Source: an uncultured Collinsella sp. | GTDB taxonomy: Bacteria; Actinomycetota; Coriobacteriia; Coriobacteriales; Coriobacteriaceae | Length of the DNA stretch: 8,800 nt | Direction: 5' to 3' | Assembly (NCBI GenBank): GCA_902464175.1 | Contig: CABQHZ010000068.1 | Coordinates: 1 to 8,800 of the forward strand | Translations under genes and position numbers: made by a program | Part shown: positions 1 through 7,020 of the stretch, one piece after another | Layout: the number at the start of each line of letters is the position of its first letter | How positions within the stretch are numbered: the stretch's first letter is position 1 | Notes under the pieces: generated by a model | Told to the model about the DNA's origin: nothing | The model's database searches: none | The model's input: only the letters and a program-made list of their open reading frames with translations

Positions 1-46
1 AGCGGTCGGCGGGGCCATTGTGGCTCTTGACAGCGGATTGGGTCAT
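1..46 (-). CDS. possible partial ORF at left edge (N-terminus only)
   Basis: On the minus strand an ATG at 46 opens a reading frame that stays open to the window edge (MTQSAVKSHNGPADR...). The composition is plausible for a protein N-terminus but too short to recognise. No Shine-Dalgarno sequence lies in front of the ATG, which weakens the call. On the plus strand the three frames stop at 30, 50 and 100, so this stretch could instead be the tail of a rightward gene that ends against the bidirectional hairpin at 85-125. The neighbouring terminator fits either reading. Treat this as an unresolved edge. Confidence 0.22.
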   Translation of the reverse strand, partial: MTQSAVKSHNGPADR

Positions 47-54
47 ATGAGCGA

Positions 55-154
55 GCGGGCACCAGAGCGAACAAATTGGCATGAAAAGAGGACGGCATAG
101 ACCTTCTGGTCATGCCGTCCTCTTTGAATGACAAGTTGTCGCTCTGGTGCCCGC
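55..154. repeat. 100-bp nested palindrome (outer 16-bp arms around a terminator hairpin)
   Basis: The outer arms GCGGGCACCAGAGCGA (55-70) and TCGCTCTGGTGCCCGC (139-154) are perfect inverted repeats. Just inside them, with one bulge, the pairing continues imperfectly (about 72-82 with 128-138). The core at 85-125 is itself a strong hairpin. The whole segment can therefore fold into one long cruciform or RNA stem. This is much longer than a simple terminator needs and resembles a MITE- or REP-type intergenic element. No transposase is nearby. That it is a dispersed repeat is inference; only this one copy is in the window. Confidence 0.6.
81..125 (-). terminator. strong, probably bidirectional intrinsic terminator
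   Basis: AAAGAGGACGGCAT (85-98) pairs perfectly with ATGCCGTCCTCTTT (112-125). An inner GACC/GGTC stem (100-103 with 108-111) closes a TTCT loop, with one bulged A at 99. Read leftwards the stem ends in CTCTTTTCAT, giving a U-run suited to ending the lipoprotein transcript. Read rightwards it ends in CCTCTTT, so it could also stop a gene coming from the left. It sits about 75-115 nt past the stop codon of the lipoprotein gene. Confidence 0.7.
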
Positions 155-166
155 GCAGCGTCGAGC

Positions 167-195
167 AGTTACGCGGTTCGTAGAACCGCGTAACT
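167..195. repeat. perfect 13-bp hairpin just after the lipoprotein gene
   Basis: AGTTACGCGGTTC (167-179) and GAACCGCGTAACT (183-195) are perfect inverted repeats with a three-base GTA loop. The structure starts two bases beyond the TAA of the lipoprotein gene (198-200, minus strand). There is no U-run on either side, so it is not a textbook terminator. A 3'-end stabilising hairpin, or a first stem assisting the terminator at 81-125, fits better. Confidence 0.6.
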
Positions 196-197
196 AG

Positions 198-755
198 TTA
201 GCTCAGCATCGCATCCATCATCTCGGAGTTGACGGAGTCGTCAGCAGACCACTCGCCGTCGTCGTTGCAGGTGTACTTGAAGATAACCGTGGTCTTCCTG
301 GGCTCGGTGGCCTTGGTCACATCGACCATCACCTGGCCGGCCATCTTGTACAGCTCATCATCGGAAGGCATCGTATCGAGTGCTGCGACCTTCTCCTGAT
401 ACTGGGTGGAGAAGTCCTCGACGATCTTGTTCATGGACTTGCAGGTGATGGAGACCTCTGCGGTTGCAACGCCCTTGTCCTCGTCGACCGTCACGTCGCC
501 GATCTCGTAATCAAAACCCTCGAGATAGGTCTTGGCATACTCCTTGGGATCGATGCCCAGCTGCTCGAATTCATCGCCCGAAGCCTCTTCCAGACCAGAG
601 AGGAAATCGTCGCCACCGTTTTTGACCTCATCGAACTGAGTCGTAAGGTCCTCGGTGATGAGTTCTTCGATCGAGGGGCCTCCGCAACCGGAAAGCACGA
701 CCACGCATGCAACCAAGACGGCCATGAGGGGCGCAAGCAGCAGCTTCTTTTTCAT
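198..755 (-). CDS. small acidic lipoprotein of unknown function
   Basis: This is a predicted cell-surface lipoprotein of 185 residues. A lysine-rich start (MKKK) and a hydrophobic segment (about 5-20) lead to the lipobox LSGC, with the lipidated cysteine at residue 24, so the mature protein should be anchored outside the membrane. The mature part is very rich in Asp and Glu. It has a helical N-terminal half (about 27-85) followed by a part with alternating beta-like segments (about 86-175), recalling small NTF2-like lipoproteins such as DUF5105/DUF4878-type families. That resemblance is only an impression, and no catalytic motif is visible. Two cysteines outside the lipobox (in ITCKS and KYTCND) could form a disulfide. 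The start at 755 is chosen because GGGAGG lies seven bases upstream; an in-frame ATG at 800 would add 15 residues with no ribosome site. It appears monocistronic: a terminator closes the upstream gene and hairpins follow its stop. Lipoprotein identity is firm; function is unknown. Confidence 0.88.
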   Translation of the reverse strand: MKKKLLLAPLMAVLVACVVVLSGCGGPSIEELITEDLTTQFDEVKNGGDDFLSGLEEASGDEFEQLGIDPKEYAKTYLEGFDYEIGDVTVDEDKGVATAEVSITCKSMNKIVEDFSTQYQEKVAALDTMPSDDELYKMAGQVMVDVTKATEPRKTTVIFKYTCNDDGEWSADDSVNSEMMDAMLS

Positions 756-934
756 GTTGTCCTCCCAATAAGCGGCACCGTGCTTCCCAACACGGCGCAC
801 GTTGTAATAAGTAAGCTCATACTATCCACTTATGAACACCCCCGACAGCACGAAAGCGCGGTCGGTTCGTTTTAGCGTCCGAACGGTCTGCGAGTCCGCT
901 CAGCGTGCAATAAAGCACATCGGTACCGTGCAAT

Positions 935-965
935 AAAAAAGGGTGACCGGACAATCCGACCACCC
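935..965 (-). terminator. intrinsic terminator of the EIIA-Glc gene
   Basis: On the minus-strand transcript GGGTGGTCGGA (965-955) pairs with TCCGGTCACCC (951-941). This gives an 11-bp stem with two G-U wobbles and a three-base loop, followed directly by six U residues (940-935). It lies about 25 nt after the gene's stop codon. The wobbles pair only in the leftward transcript, which fixes the direction. Confidence 0.9.
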
Positions 966-990
966 CAAAACATCCTGTGAATGCCGCGAT

Positions 991-1527
991 TTACTTGCGG
1001 ACAACCTTGACGATAGCATCGCCGGCGGCGACAGCGGAGTCGGCCTCGACGGCGAGCTCGACATCGGCGAACTCGGCAGTGTTGGACACGGCCACGACGA
1101 CGCAGTCCTTGTAACCGGCGGCGGCGATCTTGGCGCGGTCGATCTTGAGCATGGGCTGGCCGGCCTTCACGACATCGTCAGCCTTGACGAAGCCCTCGAA
1201 GCCGTCGCCGTTCATGTTGACGGTATCGACGCCAACGTGCACCAAGACCTCGATGCCGCTATCGGACTGCAGGCCCACAGCGTGACCCATGGTGACGGTA
1301 ACCTTGCCGTCGCAGGGGGCATAGACCAGATCGTCCTCGGGCCACACGGCGCAACCCTTGCCCAGAACCTCGCCACCAAAGACGGGATCGGGCACGTCGG
1401 CCATCTTGATGACCTTGCCCTTGACGGGCGAGCACAGCACGTCGGCGCCGGCAGAAGCAGAGATGGAGGCGGGAGCAGCGGCAGCCACGGGCTCAGCCTT
1501 CTTCTTGAACATGTCAAACAGACCCAT
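991..1527 (-). CDS. crr: PTS glucose-type EIIA phosphocarrier protein (standalone)
   Basis: A 178-residue soluble cytoplasmic EIIA of the glucose family (PTS_EIIA_1). It accepts phosphate from HPr and passes it to an EIIB domain, and in many bacteria its phosphorylation state signals sugar supply. Residues 1-28 form an Ala/Ser-rich leader after MGLFDMFKKK, like the N-terminal segment of Crr-type proteins. The folded domain covers about 30-170. The phosphoacceptor His is H97 in LVHVGVDTV, and the second active-site His is H82 in MGHAVGL, followed by the family signature SDSG. The start at 1527 has AGAGGAG upstream; the longer in-frame ORF (to 1659) runs through the promoter and is not credible. 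The gene has its own promoter and terminator. It lies downstream of the phospho-beta-glucosidase but is probably transcribed mainly alone. No EIIB or EIIC is present, so its partner must be encoded elsewhere. Family and role are secure; the symbol is by homology of type. Confidence 0.93.
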   Translation of the reverse strand: MGLFDMFKKKAEPVAAAAPASISASAGADVLCSPVKGKVIKMADVPDPVFGGEVLGKGCAVWPEDDLVYAPCDGKVTVTMGHAVGLQSDSGIEVLVHVGVDTVNMNGDGFEGFVKADDVVKAGQPMLKIDRAKIAAAGYKDCVVVAVSNTAEFADVELAVEADSAVAAGDAIVKVVRK

Positions 1528-1576
1528 ACGTTTTCTCCTCTTGATTAAGCGCAACGTTATGCGCATGCCTATGGTG

Positions 1577-1605
1577 ATTATAGTGCCAAATGGTTCAAAT
1601 GCTAA
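1577..1605 (-). promoter_or_regulatory. sigma-70-type promoter for the EIIA-Glc gene
   Basis: On the minus strand TTAGCA (1605-1600) and a perfect TATAAT (1582-1577) are separated by exactly 17 bp. Transcription would start near 1570, giving a leader of about 43 nt before the ATG at 1527, which carries its AGGAG site. This is the clearest promoter in the window and separates this gene from the phospho-beta-glucosidase gene upstream. Confidence 0.75.
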
Positions 1606-1610
1606 GGTGG

Positions 1611-1629
1611 GGACTCGAATCGCGAGCCC
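1611..1629 (-). promoter_or_regulatory. small inverted repeat just upstream of the EIIA promoter
   Basis: GGACTCG (1611-1617) and CGAGCCC (1623-1629) form an inverted repeat with a five-base loop and one mismatch on the plus strand. In the leftward RNA the mismatch becomes a G-U pair, so the seven-base stem is complete. It lies five bases upstream of the -35 box and about 40 nt beyond the phospho-beta-glucosidase stop. No U-run follows. It may be a weak 3' hairpin of that gene or an operator; the sequence does not decide. Confidence 0.35.
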
Positions 1630-1667
1630 ATCCCAACGCTTTTCCCCGGTGGCACTCATATTGTCGA

Positions 1668-3116
1668 TTATTCCAGGCCCTCGGCACCGTTGGACTTGAT
1701 GATCTTCTGGTATGCGAAGAAGCTGTCCTTGCGGCGGCGCTCGTAGGTGCCGGTGCCGTCGTCGTACTTATCGACGTGGATGAAGCCGTAGCGCTTGCGC
1801 ATCTCGCCGGTGCCGGCGGACACCAGGTCGATGGGGCCCCACCAGGTGTAGGCGATCAGGTCGACGCCATCGGCGACGGCCTCGCCCATGGCCTTGATGT
1901 GGCTCTGCAGATAGGCGATGCGGTACGGGTCGTGGATGGAACCGTCCTCCTCGACCTCATCGTAGGCGCCCATGCCGTTCTCGACCACCATCAGCGGAAT
2001 CTCGTAGCGGGCGTAGATCTCGTTGAGGGCGATGCGCAGGCCCAGCGGGTCGATCTGCCAGCCCCAGTCGGTGGACTCCAGGTAGGGGTTCTTGCCGCCG
2101 AAGGTCATGTTGCCCTCGGTCATCTCGTGGTCCTTGTGGGTGCCCACGGTGCCGGACATGTAGTAGCTAAAGGTGTAGAAGTCGACCTTGCCGTCGGCGA
2201 TATCCTGCAGGTCGCCGTCCTCCAGCACGAGCTCGATGTCGTTCTCGGCCCAGAAGCGCTTGGCGTAGAACGGGTACTTGCCGCGCACCTGCACGTCGGA
2301 GCAGTACCAGTTCATGCTGTTCATCTGCTGCTGCGTGGCAAAGACGTCAGCCGGATCGCAGGTAGCGGCATAGGACAGGATGAAGCAGTCCATGTTGCCC
2401 ATCTTAAACTGCGGATAGTGCTCGTGGGCGTAGCGCACCACGCGGCCGCTGGCCACGAACTGGTGGTGCAGCGCCTGGAAGCGCTGCTGAGCGGTGGTCT
2501 TGATGGCGCTTGCCGGGCCCTCGAAGCCCTGGATCAGGCCAGTTTCCATCATGGCGCCCATGTCCATGGTGCCGCAGTTGATCTCGTTAAAGGTGAGCCA
2601 GAACTTGACCTTGTCCTGATAGCGGTCGAAGACGGTCTGGCAGTACTTCTCAAAGAAGCCGATGAGCTCGCGGCTCGCCCAGCCGTTGTACTTCTCGACC
2701 AGGTGATAGGGCATCTCGTAGTGGGAGAGGGTCACGAGCGGCTCGATGTTGTGGGCGCGCAGGCAGTCGAAGACGCGGTCGTAGAAGGCAAGGCCGGCCT
2801 CGTTGGGCTGCGCATCGTCACCGTTGGGGAAGATGCGGCTCCAGGAGATGGACATGCGGAACATCTTGAAGCCCATCTCGGCGAACAGCGCGATGTCCTC
2901 CTCGTAGTGATGGTAGAAGTCGATGCCGTCGTGGTTGGGATAGAAACGATCGGAGTCGATGTCGAGCGTGATCTGGCGCGGCTCCTTGTAGCTGCCGCCC
3001 AGGAAGTGGTCATCGACGGAAGCGCCGCGGCCGTCCACGTTCCAAGCGCCCTCAAACTGGTTGGCGGCGGTGGCGCCACCCCAATAGAAACCCTCGGGGA
3101 ACTTGATGTTTGCCAT
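1668..3116 (-). CDS. bglA: 6-phospho-beta-glucosidase, glycoside hydrolase family 1
   Basis: A cytoplasmic GH1 enzyme of 482 residues, the usual family length, that hydrolyses phosphorylated beta-glucosides (cellobiose-, salicin- or arbutin-6-phosphate) delivered by a PTS permease. The N-terminal signature is FPEGFYWGGATAANQFEGAW (6-25). The acid/base is E178 in LTFNEIN and the nucleophile is E379 in VVENGMG. Specificity for 6-phosphate is supported by the Ser-Lys-Tyr set S433, K441 and Y443 in the segment LVSAGTGEMRKRYG, as in BglA/AscB-type enzymes rather than plain beta-glucosidases. The start at 3116 has AAGGAG seven bases upstream. The Met two codons earlier lies against that site, and the longer ORF to 3329 reads through the intergenic repeat. 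Its neighbour downstream is the standalone EIIA-Glc gene, which fits a PTS link, but no EIIBC permease is adjacent. The AraC-type gene upstream points the same way, 173 nt away. Function is confident; the exact substrate is not known. Confidence 0.94.
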   Translation of the reverse strand: MANIKFPEGFYWGGATAANQFEGAWNVDGRGASVDDHFLGGSYKEPRQITLDIDSDRFYPNHDGIDFYHHYEEDIALFAEMGFKMFRMSISWSRIFPNGDDAQPNEAGLAFYDRVFDCLRAHNIEPLVTLSHYEMPYHLVEKYNGWASRELIGFFEKYCQTVFDRYQDKVKFWLTFNEINCGTMDMGAMMETGLIQGFEGPASAIKTTAQQRFQALHHQFVASGRVVRYAHEHYPQFKMGNMDCFILSYAATCDPADVFATQQQMNSMNWYCSDVQVRGKYPFYAKRFWAENDIELVLEDGDLQDIADGKVDFYTFSYYMSGTVGTHKDHEMTEGNMTFGGKNPYLESTDWGWQIDPLGLRIALNEIYARYEIPLMVVENGMGAYDEVEEDGSIHDPYRIAYLQSHIKAMGEAVADGVDLIAYTWWGPIDLVSAGTGEMRKRYGFIHVDKYDDGTGTYERRRKDSFFAYQKIIKSNGAEGLE

Positions 3117-3252
3117 GAGCATCTCCTTTGCATCGTGGGTCGATAAGCCGAGTATCGCCCACGCGGGAGACATGCGGGGGCGGAGGCGCCAAACCCGACA
3201 CTTCTTTTCGCAGCGGCGCCCTGCCGTCGCCCCGCCCCTGACACTTCCTGAT
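3117..3252 (-). promoter_or_regulatory. leader/promoter region of the phospho-beta-glucosidase gene
   Basis: About 136 GC-rich nt lie between the intergenic repeat and the bglA start. The ribosome site AAGGAG is at about 3124-3129. The octamer GACACTTC occurs twice in direct orientation (3197-3204 and 3240-3247), 43 bp apart, which is about four helical turns. This could be a pair of regulator half-sites or chance. No convincing -35/-10 pair was found. Confidence 0.3.
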
Positions 3253-3283
3253 ACCTGCCAAAAAGGGACAGGTTTATTTTTGG
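3253..3283 (-). repeat. intergenic repeat, copy 1 (3' of the AraC-family gene)
   Basis: A 28-nt block (3253-3280) is identical, in inverted orientation, to 7014-7041. It contains the core AAAAAGGGACAGGTTTATTT. CCAAAAA (3258-3264) and TTTTTGG (3277-3283) form a 7-bp stem around a 12-base loop. It begins six bases beyond the TAA of the AraC-type gene and reads in the same sense relative to that gene as copy 2 does to the hydrolase gene. A 3'-end or terminator role is inferred from this shared placement. Confidence 0.7.
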
Positions 3284-3289
3284 TTGCTT

Positions 3290-4297
3290 TTATCTGGGCA
3301 AACGCTGACGATAGGCAGCCGGCGTGCAACCATAGCGCTCGGCAAACTTTTTGTAGAAGAAGCTCATGTTGGCATAGCCCGCCTCGCGCGCAGCCGCCTC
3401 CGCGGTAGCACCGGCGTCGAGCAGCGTCGCCGCGCGTGCCAGGCGGCGCTCCTGCACCAGCTGCATAAACGTGCGGCCCGTCTGCCGCTTGAGCAGCGCG
3501 CTTGCGTAGTTGGGACTCAGGTGCAGGTGGCGGGCCAGGTCCTCGAGGGCGCAGTCGCGGGCATGGCGCTCGATGTAACCCATGGCAACCGCGACCTGCG
3601 CCGATGGCAGCGCGGGCTCGTCTGTCTGCAACAGCGTCGCCTCGTAGCTTTGTATGAGCTCGACCAGCAGCAGCTCAAACAGCCTCGAGACAATCTGGGG
3701 GCTCGCCGGTGTTGGCTCCAGGCGCTCGCAGAGCATCTCCTGCATGTAGCGGCGCACGCGGCGGCTGTTGCCTGTACGGAAATGCACGTGGCCGCGATGG
3801 TCGGTTTCATCGTTAAGGGCGTTGAGCAGGAACCGCGAGACCGTGCTTGCGGGCGAAAGGCTTTGCTCCAGGCTGCGGCTGAGCATTGGCCGCGAAATGA
3901 TGACGCTCAACATAATGTCGTGCTCGCCGAGCTCGCCTACGGCATGCGGGCAGGCGGCATCGAGCAGGAGCACCTCGTTTTGAGCAAGCGTGAGCGCCGC
4001 ACCGTTAACGATTTGCGGCGCTCGTCCTCGATAGACATAGCTGATTTCGACATAATCATGCACGTGTTCCGGCACAGGATTGAAGCGCGAGTTGCGTACA
4101 ATCGATAGGCCCTCGGGCATGCCTTCTTGGTGCAGGATGAGCGTTGGGTTGCCGATTTTACGGATATGCCGACCATCGACATCTGCTTGATTAGTTTGAC
4201 CGAGTGCATCGCCCCAGTCGTAATGGGCACCCGCGTGATAGGCTCGCTCGCTGTCGGTCAGCTCGAGTAGCAGGTTGTCCAGCCGTGCGATTTCCAT
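3290..4297 (-). CDS. AraC-family transcriptional regulator with N-terminal cupin
   Basis: A 335-residue sugar-type AraC regulator. An N-terminal cupin effector domain (about 63-130) carries the metal- or ligand-pocket-like HVH...E pattern (H78, H80, E84). A helical linker (about 135-230) leads to a C-terminal double helix-turn-helix DNA-binding domain (about 236-335). The first HTH lies around LEDLARHLHLSPNYASALLK and the second around EAAAREAGYANMSFFYKKF, ending in the classic GCTPAAYRQ. Length and order match the family. The start at 4297 gives the full cupin N-terminus but has only a weak GGTG ribosome site. The gene is divergent from the GH106-like hydrolase across a 116-bp gap. That is the usual arrangement for an AraC activator and its target, so control of the hydrolase, and perhaps of bglA downstream, is inferred. 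No specific operator could be defined. The effector sugar is unknown. Confidence 0.92.
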   Translation of the reverse strand: MEIARLDNLLLELTDSERAYHAGAHYDWGDALGQTNQADVDGRHIRKIGNPTLILHQEGMPEGLSIVRNSRFNPVPEHVHDYVEISYVYRGRAPQIVNGAALTLAQNEVLLLDAACPHAVGELGEHDIMLSVIISRPMLSRSLEQSLSPASTVSRFLLNALNDETDHRGHVHFRTGNSRRVRRYMQEMLCERLEPTPASPQIVSRLFELLLVELIQSYEATLLQTDEPALPSAQVAVAMGYIERHARDCALEDLARHLHLSPNYASALLKRQTGRTFMQLVQERRLARAATLLDAGATAEAAAREAGYANMSFFYKKFAERYGCTPAAYRQRLPR

Positions 4298-4413
4298 TAC
4301 ATCACCATCGTTGATTCGGTCATATTCTGTCGTGATTTTGATATTAGCAGGACGGCACGCTCGGCGTACTCTGGCGTCAATGGGTTTGAAAGGTTGATTT
4401 TGGAGGAGCGTAT
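4298..4413. promoter_or_regulatory. divergent regulatory region between the AraC-type and GH106-like genes
   Basis: This 116-bp stretch must hold both start regions. Its left half (about 4311-4347) is clearly AT-richer than the flanking genes and contains several -10-like hexamers on both strands, but no pair with good -35 boxes at proper spacing stands out. GGAGGAG (4402-4408) is a strong ribosome site five bases before the hydrolase ATG at 4414. AraC binding sites are expected here but not identified. Confidence 0.5.
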
Positions 4414-7020
4414 ATGGCGGCGTATTTTGAGCAGGTGCTTGGCGGCACTTATGACAACCATGTGCTTCCGTTCTTGTGGCTCAGGGGCGAGGCGCGCGAG
4501 ACAATCACCGAGTATTTGGAGCAGATTGCCGGCGCGGACATCCGCGAGGTCTGCCTTGAGTCGCGCACGCATCCCGATTTTTGCCGAGACGGCTGGTGGT
4601 CCGATCTGCGGTTTATTGTCGACGAGTGCAAGCGCCTGGGGCTGAAGATCTGGCTGCTCGACGATGCGCACTTCCCCACAGGCTATGCCAACGGCGCGCT
4701 TGAGGGCGAGGGCGTCGATCCCGCGCTCAAGAAGACTGTGCTCAAGCATCGCACGATAACGATCGTTGGCCCCCAACCGTCCACGACCATCAAGCTCGGC
4801 AATCTCATGGATCCCACGGAGCGTTATGTGGGCGCAGCGGCTTTTGATGCCGCCGGTGCGCCGCTCGACCTCGCGCTCGTTGTCGAGCATGGCGATGATG
4901 GCACACCCGCCCGCCTGCGTTTTGACGCTCCCGCCGGCGTCACCACGATCGAGCTGTACGTCACCAGCCAAAAGACCGGTTTTCGCGACGAGTACGTCAA
5001 CATGGTCGACGCCGCCTCGTGCCGCGTGCTGATCGATGCCGTCTACGAGCCCACGTTTGAGCATCTGGGCGACGAGTTCGGCAAGACCATCCTGGGCTTC
5101 TTTACCGACGAGCCCGGCTTTATGAACGAGAAGGGCACCACGCTCGACGATGCTTCTACCAGCAGCCTTATCGGGCGAGGCGACCTAGCGCTGCCGTGGT
5201 CGGACGAGCTTGCCCGCCGCCTGCACGATGCGCTTGGCGAGGGCTGGCCCACCAAACTGCACGGCCTTTGGACACGCGAGGCAGACGGCGCCCAGGTTCG
5301 CCACGCCTATATGGACTTTGCCACGCAGCTCTACCGCGCGTGCTTTGACGAGCAGATCGGCGACTGGTGTCGCGCGCACGGCGTCATGCACATTGGCCAC
5401 GTGATCGAGGACAAGAGTTGCCACACGCGCCTGGGTCAGGGCGCCGGACATTACTTCCGCGCGGTCGCGGGGCAGAATATGGCGGGCATCGATGTTGTCA
5501 TCAATCAGCTCGTCCCCGGCGTCGACCGTGGGCACTACAGCTATTTCCACGGCGCGTGGAACATGGAGTTCTTTACGTACGCGCTCGCCAAGCTGGGCTC
5601 TTCGGCCGCGCGCCTCGACCCCAAAAAGCAGGGGCGTTGCATGGCCGAGGTCTTTGGCGCCTTTGGCTGGCACGAGGGCCTGCGCGAGATGAAATGGATT
5701 GCCGACCATATGCTCGTCCGCGGTATTAACTGGTTTACGCCACACGCGTTTAGCATGGCGCCCTTCCCCGATTGGGACTGTCCGCCGCACTTTTACGCAC
5801 ACGGAAACAATCCGCAATGGCCGCACTTTGGCCAGCTCATGAGCTATATGAACCGTACGGCAACGCTGCTTTCGGGAGGCAGCGCCGCGCGTCCCGTCGC
5901 CATCCTGTACCACGCCGATGCCGAGTGGGCCGGCAGCGCCATGCCTATCGAGCGCGTGGCTGCCGAGCTCACGCGCGCGCAGATCGACTTTGATTTTGTG
6001 CCCGCCGAGGCTTTTGAGGATGAGGACCGTTACGAGGTTTCGATTGCCGATGGGACGCTTGCCGTTAATGGCTGCCGCTATCAGGCGTTTGTTATGACCG
6101 GGGCGTCGTTTACTGGAGCTGCTACGGCGGAGGCGGCGAGACGCATGATGGCCGCGGGCGTTATGGTGCTTGCCGTCGACAAGGTGCCGAGTGCGCTCTA
6201 TGACGCGGATGGCGCGGCCGAGCTGGACGGGCTTACGGCGACGCCGCTTGCCGGCGTGGCGGACGTGCTGGCAGCCGCGGGACTGCAGACCGTTGTGACC
6301 GATACGCCCCAGCCCTGGTTGCGCGCACTGCGCTACGAGCGCGCCGGGGAGACCTATGTGATGCTAGTCAACGAGCATCCGCGTGAGAGCATTCGCTGCA
6401 CGGTTACACTTGCTCGAGGCGAGCGCCTTTGCGGCACGCGCCTCGACCTGCTGAACGGCACCGAGCCCGTTGCGTTTGACGGCGCGTTGGAGCTAGAGCC
6501 CTTCGAGAGCCGCATTGTTGTTCTGGGGACAAACGGCGAAGTCGAGTCCAATAGCAGCGCGGACACGAGCTCAAGCTCGGATGGTGCGCCCGTCCTCGAT
6601 ATCGACGGTTCCTGGACCGTCGCCCTCTCCCCCGCCGGCAGCGACGGAACCTTTGGCGAGCCGCAAAAGCTCGAGCAGCTGTGCGACCTCACGGCCGAGC
6701 AGCTCGCCGGCACCTGCGGCACATACCGCTACCGCACGTCGTTCGAGTTGGCGGACAACCTTGCCGACACCGCGATCAACCTGGGAGATGTCTACGAAAC
6801 TGCAACGCTCACGCTCGATGGACGCCCGCTCGGCACACGAATCTGCCCGCCCTATCGATTCGCCACCGGCCCGCTTGCCGCCGGTACGCACGAGCTCACG
6901 ATCGATCTCATCAACACGCTCGACCACGTGATCCCCGACATCTTTACCCTCACCGAGTCCATCGCACCCAGCGGAATCCTCGGTCCCGTTACCCTTCGCG
7001 GACAAAACCTGCCAAAATAA
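4414..7020 (+). CDS. GH106-like glycoside hydrolase (putative alpha-L-rhamnosidase-type), cytoplasmic
   Basis: An 868-residue glycosidase without signal peptide or membrane segment, so it likely acts inside the cell on an imported oligosaccharide. Residues 18-95 give the family start: PFLWLRGE, a WW pair at 61-62, and KIWLLDDAHFPTGYANG. The barrel continues with FFTDEPGF (E233), HIGHVIED (E332), AEVFGAFGW (E412) and a conserved NWFTPHAF...DCPPHFYAHG block (439-464). Conserved acids E233, E332 and E412 are catalytic candidates; which ones act is not settled here. Residues 495-600 resemble the glutamine-amidotransferase-like domain of GH42/GH106 enzymes. A Ser-rich linker (711-723) joins a C-terminal galactose-binding-like beta-sandwich (about 727-863). 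It is shorter than typical GH106 rhamnosidases (over 1000 residues), so it may be a related unclassified family with another substrate. The last codons and stop lie inside an intergenic repeat. The gene is divergent from an AraC regulator and followed by an RpiR-type regulator. Hydrolase identity is secure; substrate is open. Confidence 0.85.
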   Translation: MAAYFEQVLGGTYDNHVLPFLWLRGEARETITEYLEQIAGADIREVCLESRTHPDFCRDGWWSDLRFIVDECKRLGLKIWLLDDAHFPTGYANGALEGEGVDPALKKTVLKHRTITIVGPQPSTTIKLGNLMDPTERYVGAAAFDAAGAPLDLALVVEHGDDGTPARLRFDAPAGVTTIELYVTSQKTGFRDEYVNMVDAASCRVLIDAVYEPTFEHLGDEFGKTILGFFTDEPGFMNEKGTTLDDASTSSLIGRGDLALPWSDELARRLHDALGEGWPTKLHGLWTREADGAQVRHAYMDFATQLYRACFDEQIGDWCRAHGVMHIGHVIEDKSCHTRLGQGAGHYFRAVAGQNMAGIDVVINQLVPGVDRGHYSYFHGAWNMEFFTYALAKLGSSAARLDPKKQGRCMAEVFGAFGWHEGLREMKWIADHMLVRGINWFTPHAFSMAPFPDWDCPPHFYAHGNNPQWPHFGQLMSYMNRTATLLSGGSAARPVAILYHADAEWAGSAMPIERVAAELTRAQIDFDFVPAEAFEDEDRYEVSIADGTLAVNGCRYQAFVMTGASFTGAATAEAARRMMAAGVMVLAVDKVPSALYDADGAAELDGLTATPLAGVADVLAAAGLQTVVTDTPQPWLRALRYERAGETYVMLVNEHPRESIRCTVTLARGERLCGTRLDLLNGTEPVAFDGALELEPFESRIVVLGTNGEVESNSSADTSSSSDGAPVLDIDGSWTVALSPAGSDGTFGEPQKLEQLCDLTAEQLAGTCGTYRYRTSFELADNLADTAINLGDVYETATLTLDGRPLGTRICPPYRFATGPLAAGTHELTIDLINTLDHVIPDIFTLTESIAPSGILGPVTLRGQNLPK

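Noticed and set aside
943..1548. 201-codon plus-strand ORF opposite the EIIA-Glc gene
   Set aside because: Low-complexity His/Gly/Asp composition; the opposite strand has the full EIIA domain and the terminator lies inside this ORF.
1591..1630. Possible tRNA fragment suggested by GGTTCAAAT near a GGGGACTCGAATC stretch
   Set aside because: No acceptor stem or cloverleaf can be formed, and the segment is better explained by the TATAAT promoter and a small hairpin.
1590..3146. 518-codon plus-strand ORF opposite the phospho-beta-glucosidase gene
   Set aside because: Its product is a Val/Ala/His/Asp-rich string with no motif, typical of the complement of a GC-rich gene, while the opposite strand encodes a complete GH1 enzyme with catalytic motifs and a ribosome site.
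3117..3329. N-terminal extension of the phospho-beta-glucosidase to an ATG at 3329
   Set aside because: It would translate the intergenic repeat and part of the AraC-type gene; the GH1 N-terminus begins exactly at the Met at 3116 with AAGGAG in front.
3284..4108. 274-codon plus-strand ORF opposite the AraC-type gene
   Set aside because: It is the complement of a clear cupin-HTH regulator and shows no protein family features.
5185..5913. 242-codon minus-strand ORF inside the hydrolase gene
   Set aside because: No recognisable motif or ribosome site; it is a shadow of the well-supported plus-strand hydrolase.
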